This document shows, piece after piece, positions 45,495-54,737 of a stretch of DNA of 64,000 nt. Under the pieces are notes generated by a model. It worked only from the letters and a program-made list of their open reading frames with translations, was not told where the DNA came from and did no database searches. The stretch covers positions 123,304-187,303 of the forward strand of contig NZMJ01000117.1 of assembly GCA_002692855.1 (NCBI GenBank). Direction: 5' to 3'. This stretch comes from Maricaulis sp. (GTDB taxonomy: Bacteria > Pseudomonadota > Alphaproteobacteria > Caulobacterales > Maricaulaceae). A program made the translations under genes and the position numbers. How positions within the stretch are numbered: position 1 is the stretch's first letter; every line of letters starts with the position of its first letter.

Positions 45495-46541
45495 TCAGGT
45501 CTCGGGGCCGCGCTTCTTCGACACGGCTGACTTGATCGTCTTGCCCCACTGCTTCATCCGGCGGCGGCGTTCGGAGAGCGATTCCGTATTGAACTGAATT
45601 TCCCGTTGCAGCTTCTCGAACCGCGCCAGCCGCTCGGACTCGAGATCACCTGCGGCAATCGCCGCCTGAACCGCACAGCCGGGTTCCTCACCGTGGGCGC
45701 AGTCGGAAAACCGGCAGGCTGCCGCCAGTTCGGCGACATCGCTGAACGTCTCCGCGACACCGTCGCTGGTATCCGTCAGACCGAGCTCGCGGATGCCCGG
45801 CGTGTCGATGATCCAGCCGCCATCGACCAGCGGTGTGATCGTCCTTGACCGTGTCGTATGCCGCCCCTTGGAATCGTCCTCGCGGATCTCGCCGGTATCG
45901 GCATCACCGCCGGTCAGTGAATTCATCACGGTCGTCTTGCCGACCCCGGACGATCCCAGCAGCGCAATCGTTTGCCCCGGACCGCACCAGACCCTGAGCG
46001 CATCCAGCCCGGCCGGGTCCTTGGCGTTGATCACCTCGACCAGCGCCCCGCCTGCCACGGCGCGCGCGCGGTCAGCATAGGCATCGGCGTCGTCGGTCAG
46101 GTCCGCCTTGGTCAGCACGATGACAGGCGTCGCGCCGGCCTCCCGCACCATGGCGAGAAAGCGCTCCAGCCGCGCTTCGTTGAAGTCGTCATTGCACGAC
46201 GACACGATGAAGGCGGTATCGACATTGGCAGCGATGAGTTGATGCGTGCGCGCCTTGCCCGGTGTCTTGCGCGCGAACAGCGTCTTGCGGGCAATCACCC
46301 GCGCCGGGCGCATCTGCGCCACATCCACCAGCACGAAGTCGCCAATCGTCGGGCGGTCGTCCTCGGCCAGGAAGTCCGGGGCCGCGCGCAGCTCGATCGG
46401 TCCGTCCACGCCTAGCGCCTCGTAGCGATTGCGGTGCACCGCCGTGATCCGCGCGACAGTGCCGGGATCCTCGGTCTCGAGGTCCATTGACTGAAGAAAG
46501 ACCGGGCTCCAGCCCAGTTGTTTGAGTGTGTAGGTCGTCAT
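45495..46541 (-). CDS. rsgA: Ribosome small-subunit biogenesis GTPase RsgA
   Basis: Circularly permuted GTPase that checks late 30S assembly. 348 aa. An N-terminal OB fold (about residues 35-95) comes first. The GTPase motifs follow in permuted order: TKAD (G4) about residue 145, then the P-loop GSSGVGKTTVMNSL and DTPGIREL (G3) after it. The C-terminal zinc motif CRFSDCAHGEEPGC is present with C-x5-C-x-H-x5-C spacing, then a helical tail. Start at ATG 46541. Stand-alone gene. Assignment is firm. Confidence 0.94.
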   Translation of the reverse strand: MTTYTLKQLGWSPVFLQSMDLETEDPGTVARITAVHRNRYEALGVDGPIELRAAPDFLAEDDRPTIGDFVLVDVAQMRPARVIARKTLFARKTPGKARTHQLIAANVDTAFIVSSCNDDFNEARLERFLAMVREAGATPVIVLTKADLTDDADAYADRARAVAGGALVEVINAKDPAGLDALRVWCGPGQTIALLGSSGVGKTTVMNSLTGGDADTGEIREDDSKGRHTTRSRTITPLVDGGWIIDTPGIRELGLTDTSDGVAETFSDVAELAAACRFSDCAHGEEPGCAVQAAIAAGDLESERLARFEKLQREIQFNTESLSERRRRMKQWGKTIKSAVSKKRGPET

Positions 46542-46863
46542 CGGTTTCGTATCCGGAAGCGCTGCCGCCTTACAGGCGCGCAGCCGTCATGGCGATCCGC
46601 CAGCGCAGGCGGGCGGACAGGTCGACAGGCCGGATCAGGAAAACACGAAACACGATGCGGGATTGCTTTCCGCGATCGCAGGCGCGCGCTCAGGCTGTTC
46701 CAGCCTTGCGGAGAACAGACACAGTCATGTGGATCAATCTCCCTCTTGCGCGTTGCAACCGGAACGACTTTAGGCCCGCCCGCCGCACGCGGCAAGGCGG
46801 GCAGTCGCAAATGCCCTTCCCCGGCCCGGCCGGAGCGGGGCATTCATTCCCCAGCGCAGGGGA
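46542..46863. other. Intergenic region of 322 bases without a recognised gene
   Basis: The open frames here have no credible protein pattern. It contains an imperfect hairpin, GCCCGCC (46774-46780) with GGCGGGC (46796-46802), without a T-run, and GC-rich short palindromes near the thiolase stop. I see no other function. Confidence 0.5.
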
Positions 46864-48066
46864 TCAATAAACCTCGAACAGGCCTGCCGCGCCCATGCCG
46901 CCGCCGATGCACATCGTGGACACGACATATTTCGCGCCGCGCCGCTTTCCCTCGATCAGGGCGTGGCCGACCATGCGTGCGCCCGACATGCCATAGGGGT
47001 GGCCGACCGAAATCGCGCCGCCATTGACGTTCAGTATGTCATTCGGGATGCCCAGCTTGTCGCGGCAGTAAAGCACCTGCACCGCGAACGCTTCGTTCAG
47101 TTCCCACAGGCCGATATCGTCCATCGTCAGGCCGTTGGCCTTGAGGAGTTTCGGCACAGCGAACACCGGCCCGATGCCCATTTCGTCCGGCTCGGTGCCC
47201 GCGACCGCGATCCCGCGATAGGCGCCGAGCGGTTTCAGGCCGCGCTTTTCGGCTTCCTTGGCTTCCATCAGAACGCTGGCCGAGGCTCCGTCCGAGAGCT
47301 GGCTGGCATTGCCGGCGGTGATGAACTGTCCTTGCTTGATCTCCTGCCCCCCGGCGAAGACCGGTTTCAGACTGTTGAGCCCTTCAAGCGTGGTTTCGGG
47401 ACGATTGCCCTCATCCTTTTCCAGACAGGTATCGACGATGGAGATTTCCTTCGTCTCCTTGTTCATCACACCCATTTTTGACGCCAGAGGCACGATTTCG
47501 TCGTCGAACTTGCCTGCTGCCTGCGCGGCGGCGGTCCGCTGCTGGCTTTGCAGCGCGTACTCGTCCTGCGCCTCGCGGGAAATGCCATAGCGCGCACCGA
47601 CGACCTCGGCGGTTTCCAGCATCGACATGTAGATCGCCGGAACATGCTCGTTCAGCCACGGATCGAAGGCCCGGTGGATATTCATGTGCTCGTTCTGGAC
47701 GAGCGAGATGGATTCCAGACCGCCGCCGACCGTCACCGTCATGCCGTCCGAGATGATCTCCTTGGCGGCGACCGCGATGGCCATCATGCCGGACGCGCAC
47801 TGACGGTCGACCGTCATCCCCGCCACCGTGACCGGCAACCCGCCGCGCACCAGGCATTGCCGCGCCGTGTTCTGGAAGGTCGAACCCTGCTGCATCGCCG
47901 CGCCCATGATGACGTCGTGGATTTCCTTCGGGTCGACGCCTGAACGCTCCACGGCGTGCTTGATCGCGTGCCCGCCCAGCTCCTGCGCCTGGGTGTTGTT
48001 GAACGCCCCGCGATAGGCGCGGCCGATCGGTGTGCGGGCGGTGGAAACAATGACGGCTTCGCGCAT
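46864..48066 (-). CDS. Acetyl-CoA C-acyltransferase (thiolase)
   Basis: Degradative thiolase that cleaves 3-ketoacyl-CoA with CoA, 400 aa. The nucleophile Cys is in [11 protein letters not shown], the catalytic His is in [14 protein letters not shown], and the second Cys is in [13 protein letters not shown]. The start ATG 48066 has an AAAGGAG ribosome-binding site; the ORF track adds a spurious extension. On the same strand, just past the inserted cassette, lies a hydroxyacyl-CoA-dehydrogenase-type SDR, so before the insertion the two were probably one fatty-acid or sterol-side-chain degradation unit with a gap of about 71 bases. Confidence 0.94.
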   Translation of the reverse strand: MREAVIVSTARTPIGRAYRGAFNNTQAQELGGHAIKHAVERSGVDPKEIHDVIMGAAMQQGSTFQNTARQCLVRGGLPVTVAGMTVDRQCASGMMAIAVAAKEIISDGMTVTVGGGLESISLVQNEHMNIHRAFDPWLNEHVPAIYMSMLETAEVVGARYGISREAQDEYALQSQQRTAAAQAAGKFDDEIVPLASKMGVMNKETKEISIVDTCLEKDEGNRPETTLEGLNSLKPVFAGGQEIKQGQFITAGNASQLSDGASASVLMEAKEAEKRGLKPLGAYRGIAVAGTEPDEMGIGPVFAVPKLLKANGLTMDDIGLWELNEAFAVQVLYCRDKLGIPNDILNVNGGAISVGHPYGMSGARMVGHALIEGKRRGAKYVVSTMCIGGGMGAAGLFEVY

Positions 48067-48125
48067 GGCGGGCTCCTTTGGAAATTCGGGTATGCACTTC
48101 AACGCCGCCCGCAATGAAGATCAAG

Positions 48126-48155
48126 CCACGGATTTGATCAGCCGAGTTTCACGCC
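48126..48155. repeat. Left direct repeat of the inserted cassette (att-like)
   Basis: 30 bases matching 52049-52078 at 28 of 30, with a perfect 18-base core CCACGGATTTGATCAGCC. Read on the minus strand, it encodes the last residues GVKLG and stop of the SDR gene, though no gene leads into it here. Both differences are synonymous in that frame. Confidence 0.9.
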
Positions 48156-48168
48156 GTTTTTATAGGAG

Positions 48169-48198
48169 TTGAAGCAACAAGAATCATTCCACGATATT
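48169..48198 (+). promoter_or_regulatory. Candidate promoter inside the inserted cassette
   Basis: TTGAAG (48169-48174) and GATATT (48193-48198) are 18 bases apart and face the large cassette gene. This is a weak consensus match in AT-rich sequence, with a predicted start near 48205. Confidence 0.35.
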
Positions 48199-48244
48199 CC
48201 ATCTGATCAAGTTGCGGACGCAAACACGTCTGACGGAAAATCGA

Positions 48245-51200
48245 ATGTCCACCTCGGAGTGCAAGGTAAACTGGAGCATGCATGATCCAGAGACTGAACC
48301 CGACGTTTCGCTTGCAGATCTTGAGCGCCTATTCGCGGCTATGTCACCGCCTCAAACTTTATCGAACGCTTTAGAGAAGCAACCGGTCATTCGAGCCACA
48401 TTCGCTTCGCAAAATTGTGAGAGACTGGTAGGCGCCCTTGCAGGTTTGTCCACCGAGCCTCGGCTCCAGGCAAACATCACCCGAATTGATTGGGCGATCC
48501 GGTTTGCCTTGGCGTTCTCACGGGGTCGCAAGTCACTGCGATCAAAGACCATCAGCGACATTCTTAATCGGGCCTTCGATGCTGCAAGGATCAGCGTTCT
48601 TGAGGATCCGGTAGAAAGTCCCTTTATCGAGCGCCTCGCCACCTCCCGAGGAGACCGGCTGATTATCGGTGGATTATGGGAAAGTGCCGGTTTCTATAGC
48701 GAATGCACGCTGCGCGCCTTCGAGGCGCTACCCGAGCACGATATCAAGACCGCCGCACTTGATCGCTCCTATGCCCTGCTGCGGCTCTCGCATGAAATCG
48801 CTCTGCGCACGGGTTACCCACCCAATGTGCCAGGTGGCGGCGAGCCCTCTGGTGCGGTGAGAGTGCCAAATGAGGCCAAACTTCGCACCTTAGCGAAACG
48901 CGTTCGATTTACCTTTGATGATTTGGAACGCATGGGAATCGACCGCGACGATCTACTTCCCTTCGTCCTGCGAGAAGAAGCCACCGCTCACCTCATAGAC
49001 AGTGAGATCGGCAATTCACCGCTTGAGTTTTTGCCGCTCATGCCGGTCGGTGATGGCCTGATCGTCACTGCGCCACAAAACCTGACAACCGCGATGAGAG
49101 CGGACTTAATCACCACCGCCATTGATAGCGGCATGAAAGAAGGGTTTCAGCGGGCGCTGCTTTTCACCCAATCCGATGCACTCAAATCAACCCATTTTTT
49201 GGGTAATTTCCCAGCGCAATACCGCGACAACGGCGAGTTGCCTCGTCTTGAGATCCTTAGCGCTATGCCATCCGGCTACTGGATGCACCTCGTCCAATTG
49301 ATTGACGGGTTCGACGATTGGCCAGAGCAAGCTTTCGCCTCCACCACAACGCTCGGCGAAACCCAGGTTCAAACCCTCCGTAAGTCCGTCACATCCACAC
49401 GGGAATGGTGTGAAAAGCAGCCTGGTTTTATCGAAGGCATCACTGTCGTTCTTCCCTGCGGTGTTGGCAGAGGATTTTCACTCATCCAGGAAGCAGAAGA
49501 TGAACGTGAAAGCTGGGCGTCTTTATTCATCAGCGCCTCGGACGCCCTTACCATTGGGCTGGTAGAGCATGGCGAATTCAACGATGTCTGGCGCTTGGTG
49601 AAATTGGCCGACTTGACCGAGGCAATGGGCTTCCAAGTCTTTTCCGCCAATGGCTGGCTCAACACCTTTCAATGGTGGAAGGACAACAAGTTCAAGCTTG
49701 TCCCAGAAAACCAGCTCGATCTCGCTCCGCCATCCTTAATCAACTTCGATACAAACCTCCTTCTCAGGACACGGCTCGAGGCGATCAAAGCAGCCGACTA
49801 CCGAACCTTGATGCATCCCACTAAGGGAATTCGCCCTGTCTTCAGAATGTCGCGATCGCCACGGGGGGCAGACTATGATGTGCTTTACGCCGATATCGAA
49901 GCCATCGACATCCTCGTGCCGCGCGCGGCGGCTCGGGTCGGCGCCACAGTATGGTGGATTGAGTTGGAAACCAGTGAATACGGAAAGCGTGTTCCTGATG
50001 AGATATTTAGAACGTGGGACGGGCTAACGCACTGGGCTGCAAAGTGCTTGAAGCACGTGAGCGAACAATTTCAGCTTGGCGAAGATCAAATTGAGATCGT
50101 GCTGACAATTGCACCTTCACCTCCACCTCCGGTCCGTTCCGCAGACGCAATCTCTATAGAAGAAACAGTCTCGCTAAGGTGCGATCCCGATGGTCGTTCT
50201 TGTAAAATCGAATTGAGCGCCGATTGGCACAGGTTCCTTTTCCGTCCTGACAATCTCGCAGAACGGCACGTTGCCGCGCGCTTCATAGAGGCCTACTTCC
50301 GGCTGATCGGCATAGGCACTGACGGGGTAGATTTTGATCAGCTGGCTCTATCTGCTGTCGGGTCTCCTAACTATCGTTGGCGGCACATTATTGAGGCCAA
50401 GACTCCGGTCGAGCATATCAAACACTCAGGCCTCGCAGGCGAGTTTCGAGAGATATCCCCTTCCGCCGGCACGCTCGTCCAATTCAGTTCGTGTTGGAAA
50501 GTGCGAGCTCGCGAAGACGGCCCCCGGATTGAAGGCCGGGACGACTGTCTTCGGTTCGCAAGCCAATACTACGGTCATTTGCTCGACACGCTGATCACTC
50601 GTGCGCGCGGATACGACCGCGAAGCCATCCTTGGCTATGCACTAGCCGCCCTGCAATCTGCAGAAGGGGAGCTCTCTCACTGGTCGGCCACAGCTAGCGC
50701 AATGCGCGCGATCCATGGTGTGGAAGGTGATCAAGAACTGAGCATGGAACGACGATCTGAAGCTTACGGTGTCATCCGCTCATCCTCAATCATATTGGAG
50801 ATCGCGCACAGCGAAGCCGGAAAAGATGGTGACCGGATCCCAGGACATCTCGACTTTGAGGAACTCCAGGCGCTCGCATTAATGGTTTTTGAAGTGGCCG
50901 ACCTCAACGCCGGCATCGCTTACAATCAGATCGAGTCGCGCATCCACATCTCACCGACAGGCGAACTCCTCTCAAATCACGAGTTCGAGGAGCGGACGCT
51001 TCAAGTCTCGGGACAACAGATCAATCTCAGGAATCGCCTAACGGATGCGGAACGCTACATCGCTCGATTCCAAGAAAAAGAGACTTCGGAGCCCGAGGCC
51101 ACCTTTTCACGGGCAGTAGAAGCTGAGTTCGGAACACCATGGGAAGGCGTGGTCGATCTCTCAATCGCATCAGCTCATGTCGCAGATGAACGCCGGGAGG

Positions 51201-52045
51201 GAATTCTTAAACTCCGGAAATCGGAGTTGGTCGCCGAGCTGGCGAAGTTCGAACCGCTGAAAGGTGTTGACCTCGCGCCGGCGATTGATCGCCTTTCGAT
51301 GATCCGCAGACCGTCGTGGCTCGAGCGCCCCAATGACTGGACGCCCAACGATATCGATCTAGGGCGCTTGGGCAGACGCTTTGCGCCGATATCTCGGCCG
51401 ATTGTGCCGCTTGATGAAGATGACGACCCGCTTCTCCTGATCTCCCCCGCTGCTATTTTCCGAAGCGTCATGTTCTCCCTCGGTGGCGCTATGGATGGTT
51501 CGCTTCAAAACGAATATTGGCTATCAAGGGAAATGCGGCACTATTCGAGCAATGCCGGGCGCCTTGCGGGAAATCGCTTCAATCAGCGCGTTGCAGACGC
51601 TTTGAGCGCTTTAGGGTTGGAAGCCCAGGCGGAGGTCAAGCCAAGCGCATGTTTGAACGTCAAAGCGACTCCCGAGGTCAAGAAGCTCGGCGACATCGAT
51701 TCACTTGCTATTGACCGGGTGGCCAACACCGTGTGGATCGTCGAAGCAAAAGATCTGCAGGTTTGCAGAACGCTAGGCGAAGCTGCGCGCAGGCTTTCCG
51801 ATTACCGAGGCCTCATTGATGGGCGCGGTCAACGCGACAAGCTTAGGCGCCACCTCGACCGCGTTTCTTTCATACGCGCGAACGCGCACCTCTTGTGCAA
51901 GCGCTTAGGCCTTACCTCGACACCTACTGTGAAAGGCCTTGTCATCGTCCGAGCACCCCAGCCCTTCGCAGACATGGCGGTGACGGTTGGCGAAGATGCA
52001 CGCAGCGTGATGTTTGAGGAGCTTGAAGACTTTTTTGGCCGCTGA
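48245..52045 (+). CDS. Large cassette protein of unknown function with C-terminal PD-(D/E)XK nuclease-like domain
   Basis: About 1266 aa from ATG 48245; the ORF track uses TTG 48212 (1277 aa), and ATG 48278 is also possible. I recognise no family for the first 1100 residues: no membrane segment, P-loop, helicase or known binding motif was found, and it is rich in helices and Trp/Arg. The last 150 residues fit a restriction-like fold: a helix RLAGNRFNQRVADALSALG, then LGDIDSLAIDRV and VWIVEAKDLQ, giving the D...ExK active site (Asp1161, Glu1178, Lys1180 in track numbering), followed by a helix LGEAARRLSDYRG. It is the sole gene of the cassette, with lower GC than its neighbours and plus-strand orientation against the host genes. 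A role in anti-phage defence is likely but not proven. Confidence 0.8.
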   Translation: MSTSECKVNWSMHDPETEPDVSLADLERLFAAMSPPQTLSNALEKQPVIRATFASQNCERLVGALAGLSTEPRLQANITRIDWAIRFALAFSRGRKSLRSKTISDILNRAFDAARISVLEDPVESPFIERLATSRGDRLIIGGLWESAGFYSECTLRAFEALPEHDIKTAALDRSYALLRLSHEIALRTGYPPNVPGGGEPSGAVRVPNEAKLRTLAKRVRFTFDDLERMGIDRDDLLPFVLREEATAHLIDSEIGNSPLEFLPLMPVGDGLIVTAPQNLTTAMRADLITTAIDSGMKEGFQRALLFTQSDALKSTHFLGNFPAQYRDNGELPRLEILSAMPSGYWMHLVQLIDGFDDWPEQAFASTTTLGETQVQTLRKSVTSTREWCEKQPGFIEGITVVLPCGVGRGFSLIQEAEDERESWASLFISASDALTIGLVEHGEFNDVWRLVKLADLTEAMGFQVFSANGWLNTFQWWKDNKFKLVPENQLDLAPPSLINFDTNLLLRTRLEAIKAADYRTLMHPTKGIRPVFRMSRSPRGADYDVLYADIEAIDILVPRAAARVGATVWWIELETSEYGKRVPDEIFRTWDGLTHWAAKCLKHVSEQFQLGEDQIEIVLTIAPSPPPPVRSADAISIEETVSLRCDPDGRSCKIELSADWHRFLFRPDNLAERHVAARFIEAYFRLIGIGTDGVDFDQLALSAVGSPNYRWRHIIEAKTPVEHIKHSGLAGEFREISPSAGTLVQFSSCWKVRAREDGPRIEGRDDCLRFASQYYGHLLDTLITRARGYDREAILGYALAALQSAEGELSHWSATASAMRAIHGVEGDQELSMERRSEAYGVIRSSSIILEIAHSEAGKDGDRIPGHLDFEELQALALMVFEVADLNAGIAYNQIESRIHISPTGELLSNHEFEERTLQVSGQQINLRNRLTDAERYIARFQEKETSEPEATFSRAVEAEFGTPWEGVVDLSIASAHVADERREGILKLRKSELVAELAKFEPLKGVDLAPAIDRLSMIRRPSWLERPNDWTPNDIDLGRLGRRFAPISRPIVPLDEDDDPLLLISPAAIFRSVMFSLGGAMDGSLQNEYWLSREMRHYSSNAGRLAGNRFNQRVADALSALGLEAQAEVKPSACLNVKATPEVKKLGDIDSLAIDRVANTVWIVEAKDLQVCRTLGEAARRLSDYRGLIDGRGQRDKLRRHLDRVSFIRANAHLLCKRLGLTSTPTVKGLVIVRAPQPFADMAVTVGEDARSVMFEELEDFFGR

Positions 52046-52048
52046 AAA

Positions 52049-52078
52049 CCACGGATTTGATCAGCCCAGCTTCACGCC
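52049..52078. repeat. Right direct repeat of the inserted cassette (att-like), overlapping the SDR stop codon
   Basis: Matches 48126-48155 at 28 of 30 bases. It covers the final codons and stop of the intact SDR gene plus 12 bases beyond, so insertion left that gene whole. Confidence 0.9.
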
Positions 52079-52978
52079 AAGATGCTGCGCAGCATAGCCG
52101 AGGAATTTCAGCGTCTGCCCTGAGCCGTCGGTCAGTTCATCCTGGCCGTCGGCGTTCAGGATGGCATCGATGTTTTCCGCGACCTTGTCCGGCGTCTGCT
52201 CTTCCGGCGGCAGGTAGATTCCCTTCGTCTCATAGACCCGGGTGGCGGCATAGCCGCCTGCCCCGGCCGCCAGGATGGTGCGCTTGGGCGCATCCTCGCT
52301 GACGAGATAGACAAGGCCCGCCGACACGCTTTCCGGCGTCATCAGTTTCAGGGCCGCCTCCGGGATCAGCCCCTCGGTCATGCGGGTGTGCGCGGTCGGG
52401 GCGAGCGTATTGACGCGGATGTCGTATTTCGCGCCTTCGATCTGCAACACATTCATCAACCCGACGAGGCCCATCTTCGCGGCCCCGTAATTCGACTGGC
52501 CGAAATTGCCGTAGAGCCCGGACGACGACGAGGTCATGGCGATACGGCCATAGCCGCGCTCCTTCATGTGCTCCCACACCGCCTTGGTGCAGATCATCGA
52601 GCCCATCAGGTGAACGTCCACCACCAGGCGGAAATCCTCGATTGTCATTTTCGAGAACGACTTGTCGCGAAGAATGCCGGCATTGTTCACGAGGATGTCC
52701 ACCGCGCCATAGGCCGCGATGGCTTGCTCGACCATGTCGGCAACTTCGTCGGGCTTGGTGACGTTCGCGCCATGCGCCATCGCCTTGCCGCCTGCGGCCG
52801 TGATCTCGTCCACGACCGCCTGCGCAGCGGAAGCGGATGCGCCCTCGCCATCCACGCCCCCGCCCAGATCGTTGACGACGACGTTGCAGCCACGCGCGGC
52901 CAGCATCAGCGCGTGGCTGCGCCCCAGGCCATTGCCGGCCCCCGTGACGATGGCGGTGCGTCCGTCAAACCGGATCAT
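52061..52978 (-). CDS. SDR family oxidoreductase, 3-hydroxyacyl-CoA-dehydrogenase-like
   Basis: 305 aa, resembling the dehydrogenase unit of peroxisomal multifunctional enzyme type 2 (HSD17B4-like). The cofactor motif is TGAGNGLGRSHALMLAARG and the structural motif is NNAGI. The catalytic Ser is in TSSSSGLYG, and the Tyr and Lys are in NYGAAKMG. The VNDLGGGVDGEG segment is typical of this subgroup, and the C-terminal 70 residues (ETKGIYLPPEEQTPDKVAENI) extend beyond a minimal SDR. Its 3' end is the integration site of the cassette, and the thiolase lies on the other side. Together they suggest side-chain or fatty-acid beta-oxidation. Confidence 0.92.
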   Translation of the reverse strand: MIRFDGRTAIVTGAGNGLGRSHALMLAARGCNVVVNDLGGGVDGEGASASAAQAVVDEITAAGGKAMAHGANVTKPDEVADMVEQAIAAYGAVDILVNNAGILRDKSFSKMTIEDFRLVVDVHLMGSMICTKAVWEHMKERGYGRIAMTSSSSGLYGNFGQSNYGAAKMGLVGLMNVLQIEGAKYDIRVNTLAPTAHTRMTEGLIPEAALKLMTPESVSAGLVYLVSEDAPKRTILAAGAGGYAATRVYETKGIYLPPEEQTPDKVAENIDAILNADGQDELTDGSGQTLKFLGYAAQHLGVKLG

Positions 52979-53067
52979 GGCAGTCTCCCCTCGTGAATCG
53001 CGCTGGCGTGAAACCTAGCGAAGTGGGGGGCTGAAACCAGCGAGGATGTGAGTGCCCTCCCCGGCCC

Positions 53068-53748
53068 TCACGCCGCGCCCCTCACCTGCCGCAGCCGTGT
53101 GCGGAAGGAGGAATCGGGTCGGCTGATCCCGCGCCAGGCGCGATATCCGAGCAGCAGGGCGATGACGGCCCCGTGTATCCACGGCCCCATCTGCACACCC
53201 TTCACCATGAAGCCGTAGTGGAAGACCGCCAGCACCGCGACCGGATAGACCAACGTATGGAGGCGGCGCCAGGCGAGCGCGCCCATGCGCTTGATCATCG
53301 TGTTGTTCGAGGTGACGGCGAGCGGGATCAGCATCAAGAATGCCGCCATCCCCAGCGTAATGTAGATGCGCTCCACCACGTCCTCCCACAACGCCGGGAA
53401 GGACCCGCGAAGGTCGAAGACGAGATAGGCGGCAACGTGCGCCAGCGCATAGAAGAACACCGCCAGCCCGATGCGGCGCCTGATCTGCAACAGCGGCGCC
53501 CACTTGGTGAGGTCACGCAGCGGCGAGATCATCAGCGAGACGATCAGGATGCGCAGCGCCGTATCGCCCAGGTAGTGGTGCGTGCGCGCGACCGGGTCGA
53601 AGCCCAGCGCAACCGGATTGAAGGTCAGCGCCTGAACCCACAGCCAGATGAGCCACAGCCCCGGCACCATGAGCGCGATCAGGGTCAGCGGCTTCATCCA
53701 GTGCTTGGCGAAGCTGCGCAGGAAGGGAGAGCGTTGGGCGGCGGCCAT
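53068..53748 (-). CDS. msrQ: Protein-methionine-sulfoxide reductase heme-binding membrane subunit
   Basis: Inner-membrane heme protein that feeds electrons to MsrP for repair of oxidised methionines in the periplasm. 226 aa, six or so membrane helices. The ferric-reductase-like core shows His residues in THHYLGD, FYALAHVAAYL, RRLHTLVYP and AVFHYGFM, suitable for heme ligation. Length and order match MsrQ (YedZ). Start ATG 53748, five bases after the msrP stop. The C-terminal tail is Arg-rich. Confidence 0.94.
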   Translation of the reverse strand: MAAAQRSPFLRSFAKHWMKPLTLIALMVPGLWLIWLWVQALTFNPVALGFDPVARTHHYLGDTALRILIVSLMISPLRDLTKWAPLLQIRRRIGLAVFFYALAHVAAYLVFDLRGSFPALWEDVVERIYITLGMAAFLMLIPLAVTSNNTMIKRMGALAWRRLHTLVYPVAVLAVFHYGFMVKGVQMGPWIHGAVIALLLGYRAWRGISRPDSSFRTRLRQVRGAA

Positions 53749-53753
53749 GCGCG

Positions 53754-54737
53754 TCAGAAATTCTCCGACAGGTCCATGCCCGCATAGAGGCCCGCGACCT
53801 CGTCGGCATAGCCATTGAACATGTCGGTATCGCGCCGCGCGAAAGGCCCGCCACCGATCACCCGCTCACTGGCCTGGCTCCAGCGGGGATGATCCACATT
53901 CGGGTTCACGTTGGAATAGAAGCCATACTCGTTCGGCGCGGAGCGGTTCCAGCTGGTCGGCGGCTCATCGGACACAAAGGAAATCCGGACAATCGACTTG
54001 ATCGACTTGAAACCATATTTCCACGGCACGACGAGGCGCACGGGCGCGCCGTTCTGGTTTGGCAGCACCCGGTCGTAGAGCCCGACCGCGAGGAAGGCGA
54101 GCGGGTTCATGGCCTCGTCCATCCGCAGGCCCTCGACATAAGGCCAGTCGAGCACCGGAAACGTGCCAATGCGCATTTCCGAGCGGTTGAAATAGGTCTC
54201 GAATGCGACGTAGCGCGCATCCGATGTGGGCTGAAAGCCTTGCAGGATCGGTCCCAGCGGCACCCCGATCCACGGAATGACCATCGACCACGCCTCGACG
54301 CAGCGCAGCCGGTAGATGCGTTCCTCGAGCGCGTTGAAATCGATCAGGTCCTCGATCCCGAACGTGCCGGTACGCCCGGCATGGCCGGTGACCTCGATCG
54401 ACCAGGGGTCGGTTGTCATCGCGTCCGCGTGGCGGGCCGGGTCGGCCTTGCCGGTCCCGAATTCATAGAAATTGTTGTAACCGGTGACAGCTTCGAGCGG
54501 CGTCAGATCCCCGTCGGGCGGCATGTAGGCGGTCTCGCGAGCGGAGAGATTCCCGTCCGCCGGCATCGCGCCTCGCGGCGCCTCGGTCTGCGCCTCTTCG
54601 GCGGAACACGCCCCGGCGGTCAGGCTGACCGCCGCCGCCCCGCCCGCCGCCATGATGGCGCGGCGATTGAGATAAAGCTTCTCCGGCGTCACGTCCCGGT
54701 CGGTCAGATGCCAGGATTTGCGGGTCTTGATCAGCAT
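53754..54737 (-). CDS. msrP: Protein-methionine-sulfoxide reductase catalytic subunit (molybdoenzyme)
   Basis: Periplasmic molybdenum-cofactor enzyme that reduces methionine sulphoxide in envelope proteins, 327 aa. The N-terminus bears a twin-arginine signal (NRRAIMAAGGAAAVSLTAGA), as expected for cofactor-loaded export. The molybdenum-ligating Cys is in YRLRCVEAWSMVIPW. Other family segments are YNNFYEFGTGK, FNRSEMRIGTFPVLDWPYVEGLR and PWKYGFKSIKSIVRI. ATG 54737 gives the conserved RKSWHLTDRDVTPE start; the ORF track extends the frame upstream. Encoded just ahead of msrQ in one operon. Confidence 0.95.
   Translation of the reverse strand: MLIKTRKSWHLTDRDVTPEKLYLNRRAIMAAGGAAAVSLTAGACSAEEAQTEAPRGAMPADGNLSARETAYMPPDGDLTPLEAVTGYNNFYEFGTGKADPARHADAMTTDPWSIEVTGHAGRTGTFGIEDLIDFNALEERIYRLRCVEAWSMVIPWIGVPLGPILQGFQPTSDARYVAFETYFNRSEMRIGTFPVLDWPYVEGLRMDEAMNPLAFLAVGLYDRVLPNQNGAPVRLVVPWKYGFKSIKSIVRISFVSDEPPTSWNRSAPNEYGFYSNVNPNVDHPRWSQASERVIGGGPFARRDTDMFNGYADEVAGLYAGMDLSENF

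Larger units (their letters stand above)
48126..52078. mobile_element. 3.9-kb single-gene insertion flanked by direct repeats of the SDR gene 3' end
   Basis: The spacing between repeats is 3923 bases. The insert carries one large gene and nothing else; no integrase, transposase or tRNA is visible. The gene's base composition is lower in GC than its surroundings: two 60-base lines that I counted by hand (49141 and 50161) have 29 G+C each. The cassette is so compact that the repeat begins three bases after the gene's stop. Such an arrangement is typical of elements integrated at a gene's 3' end that restore it, or of their integrase-less remnants. The direct repeat and composition are seen; mobility is inferred. 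Confidence 0.75.

Noticed and set aside
46518-46870. Overlapping 100-170-aa open frames between rsgA and the thiolase gene
   Set aside because: No recognisable domain, poor composition, and several frames overlap equally; treated as non-coding.
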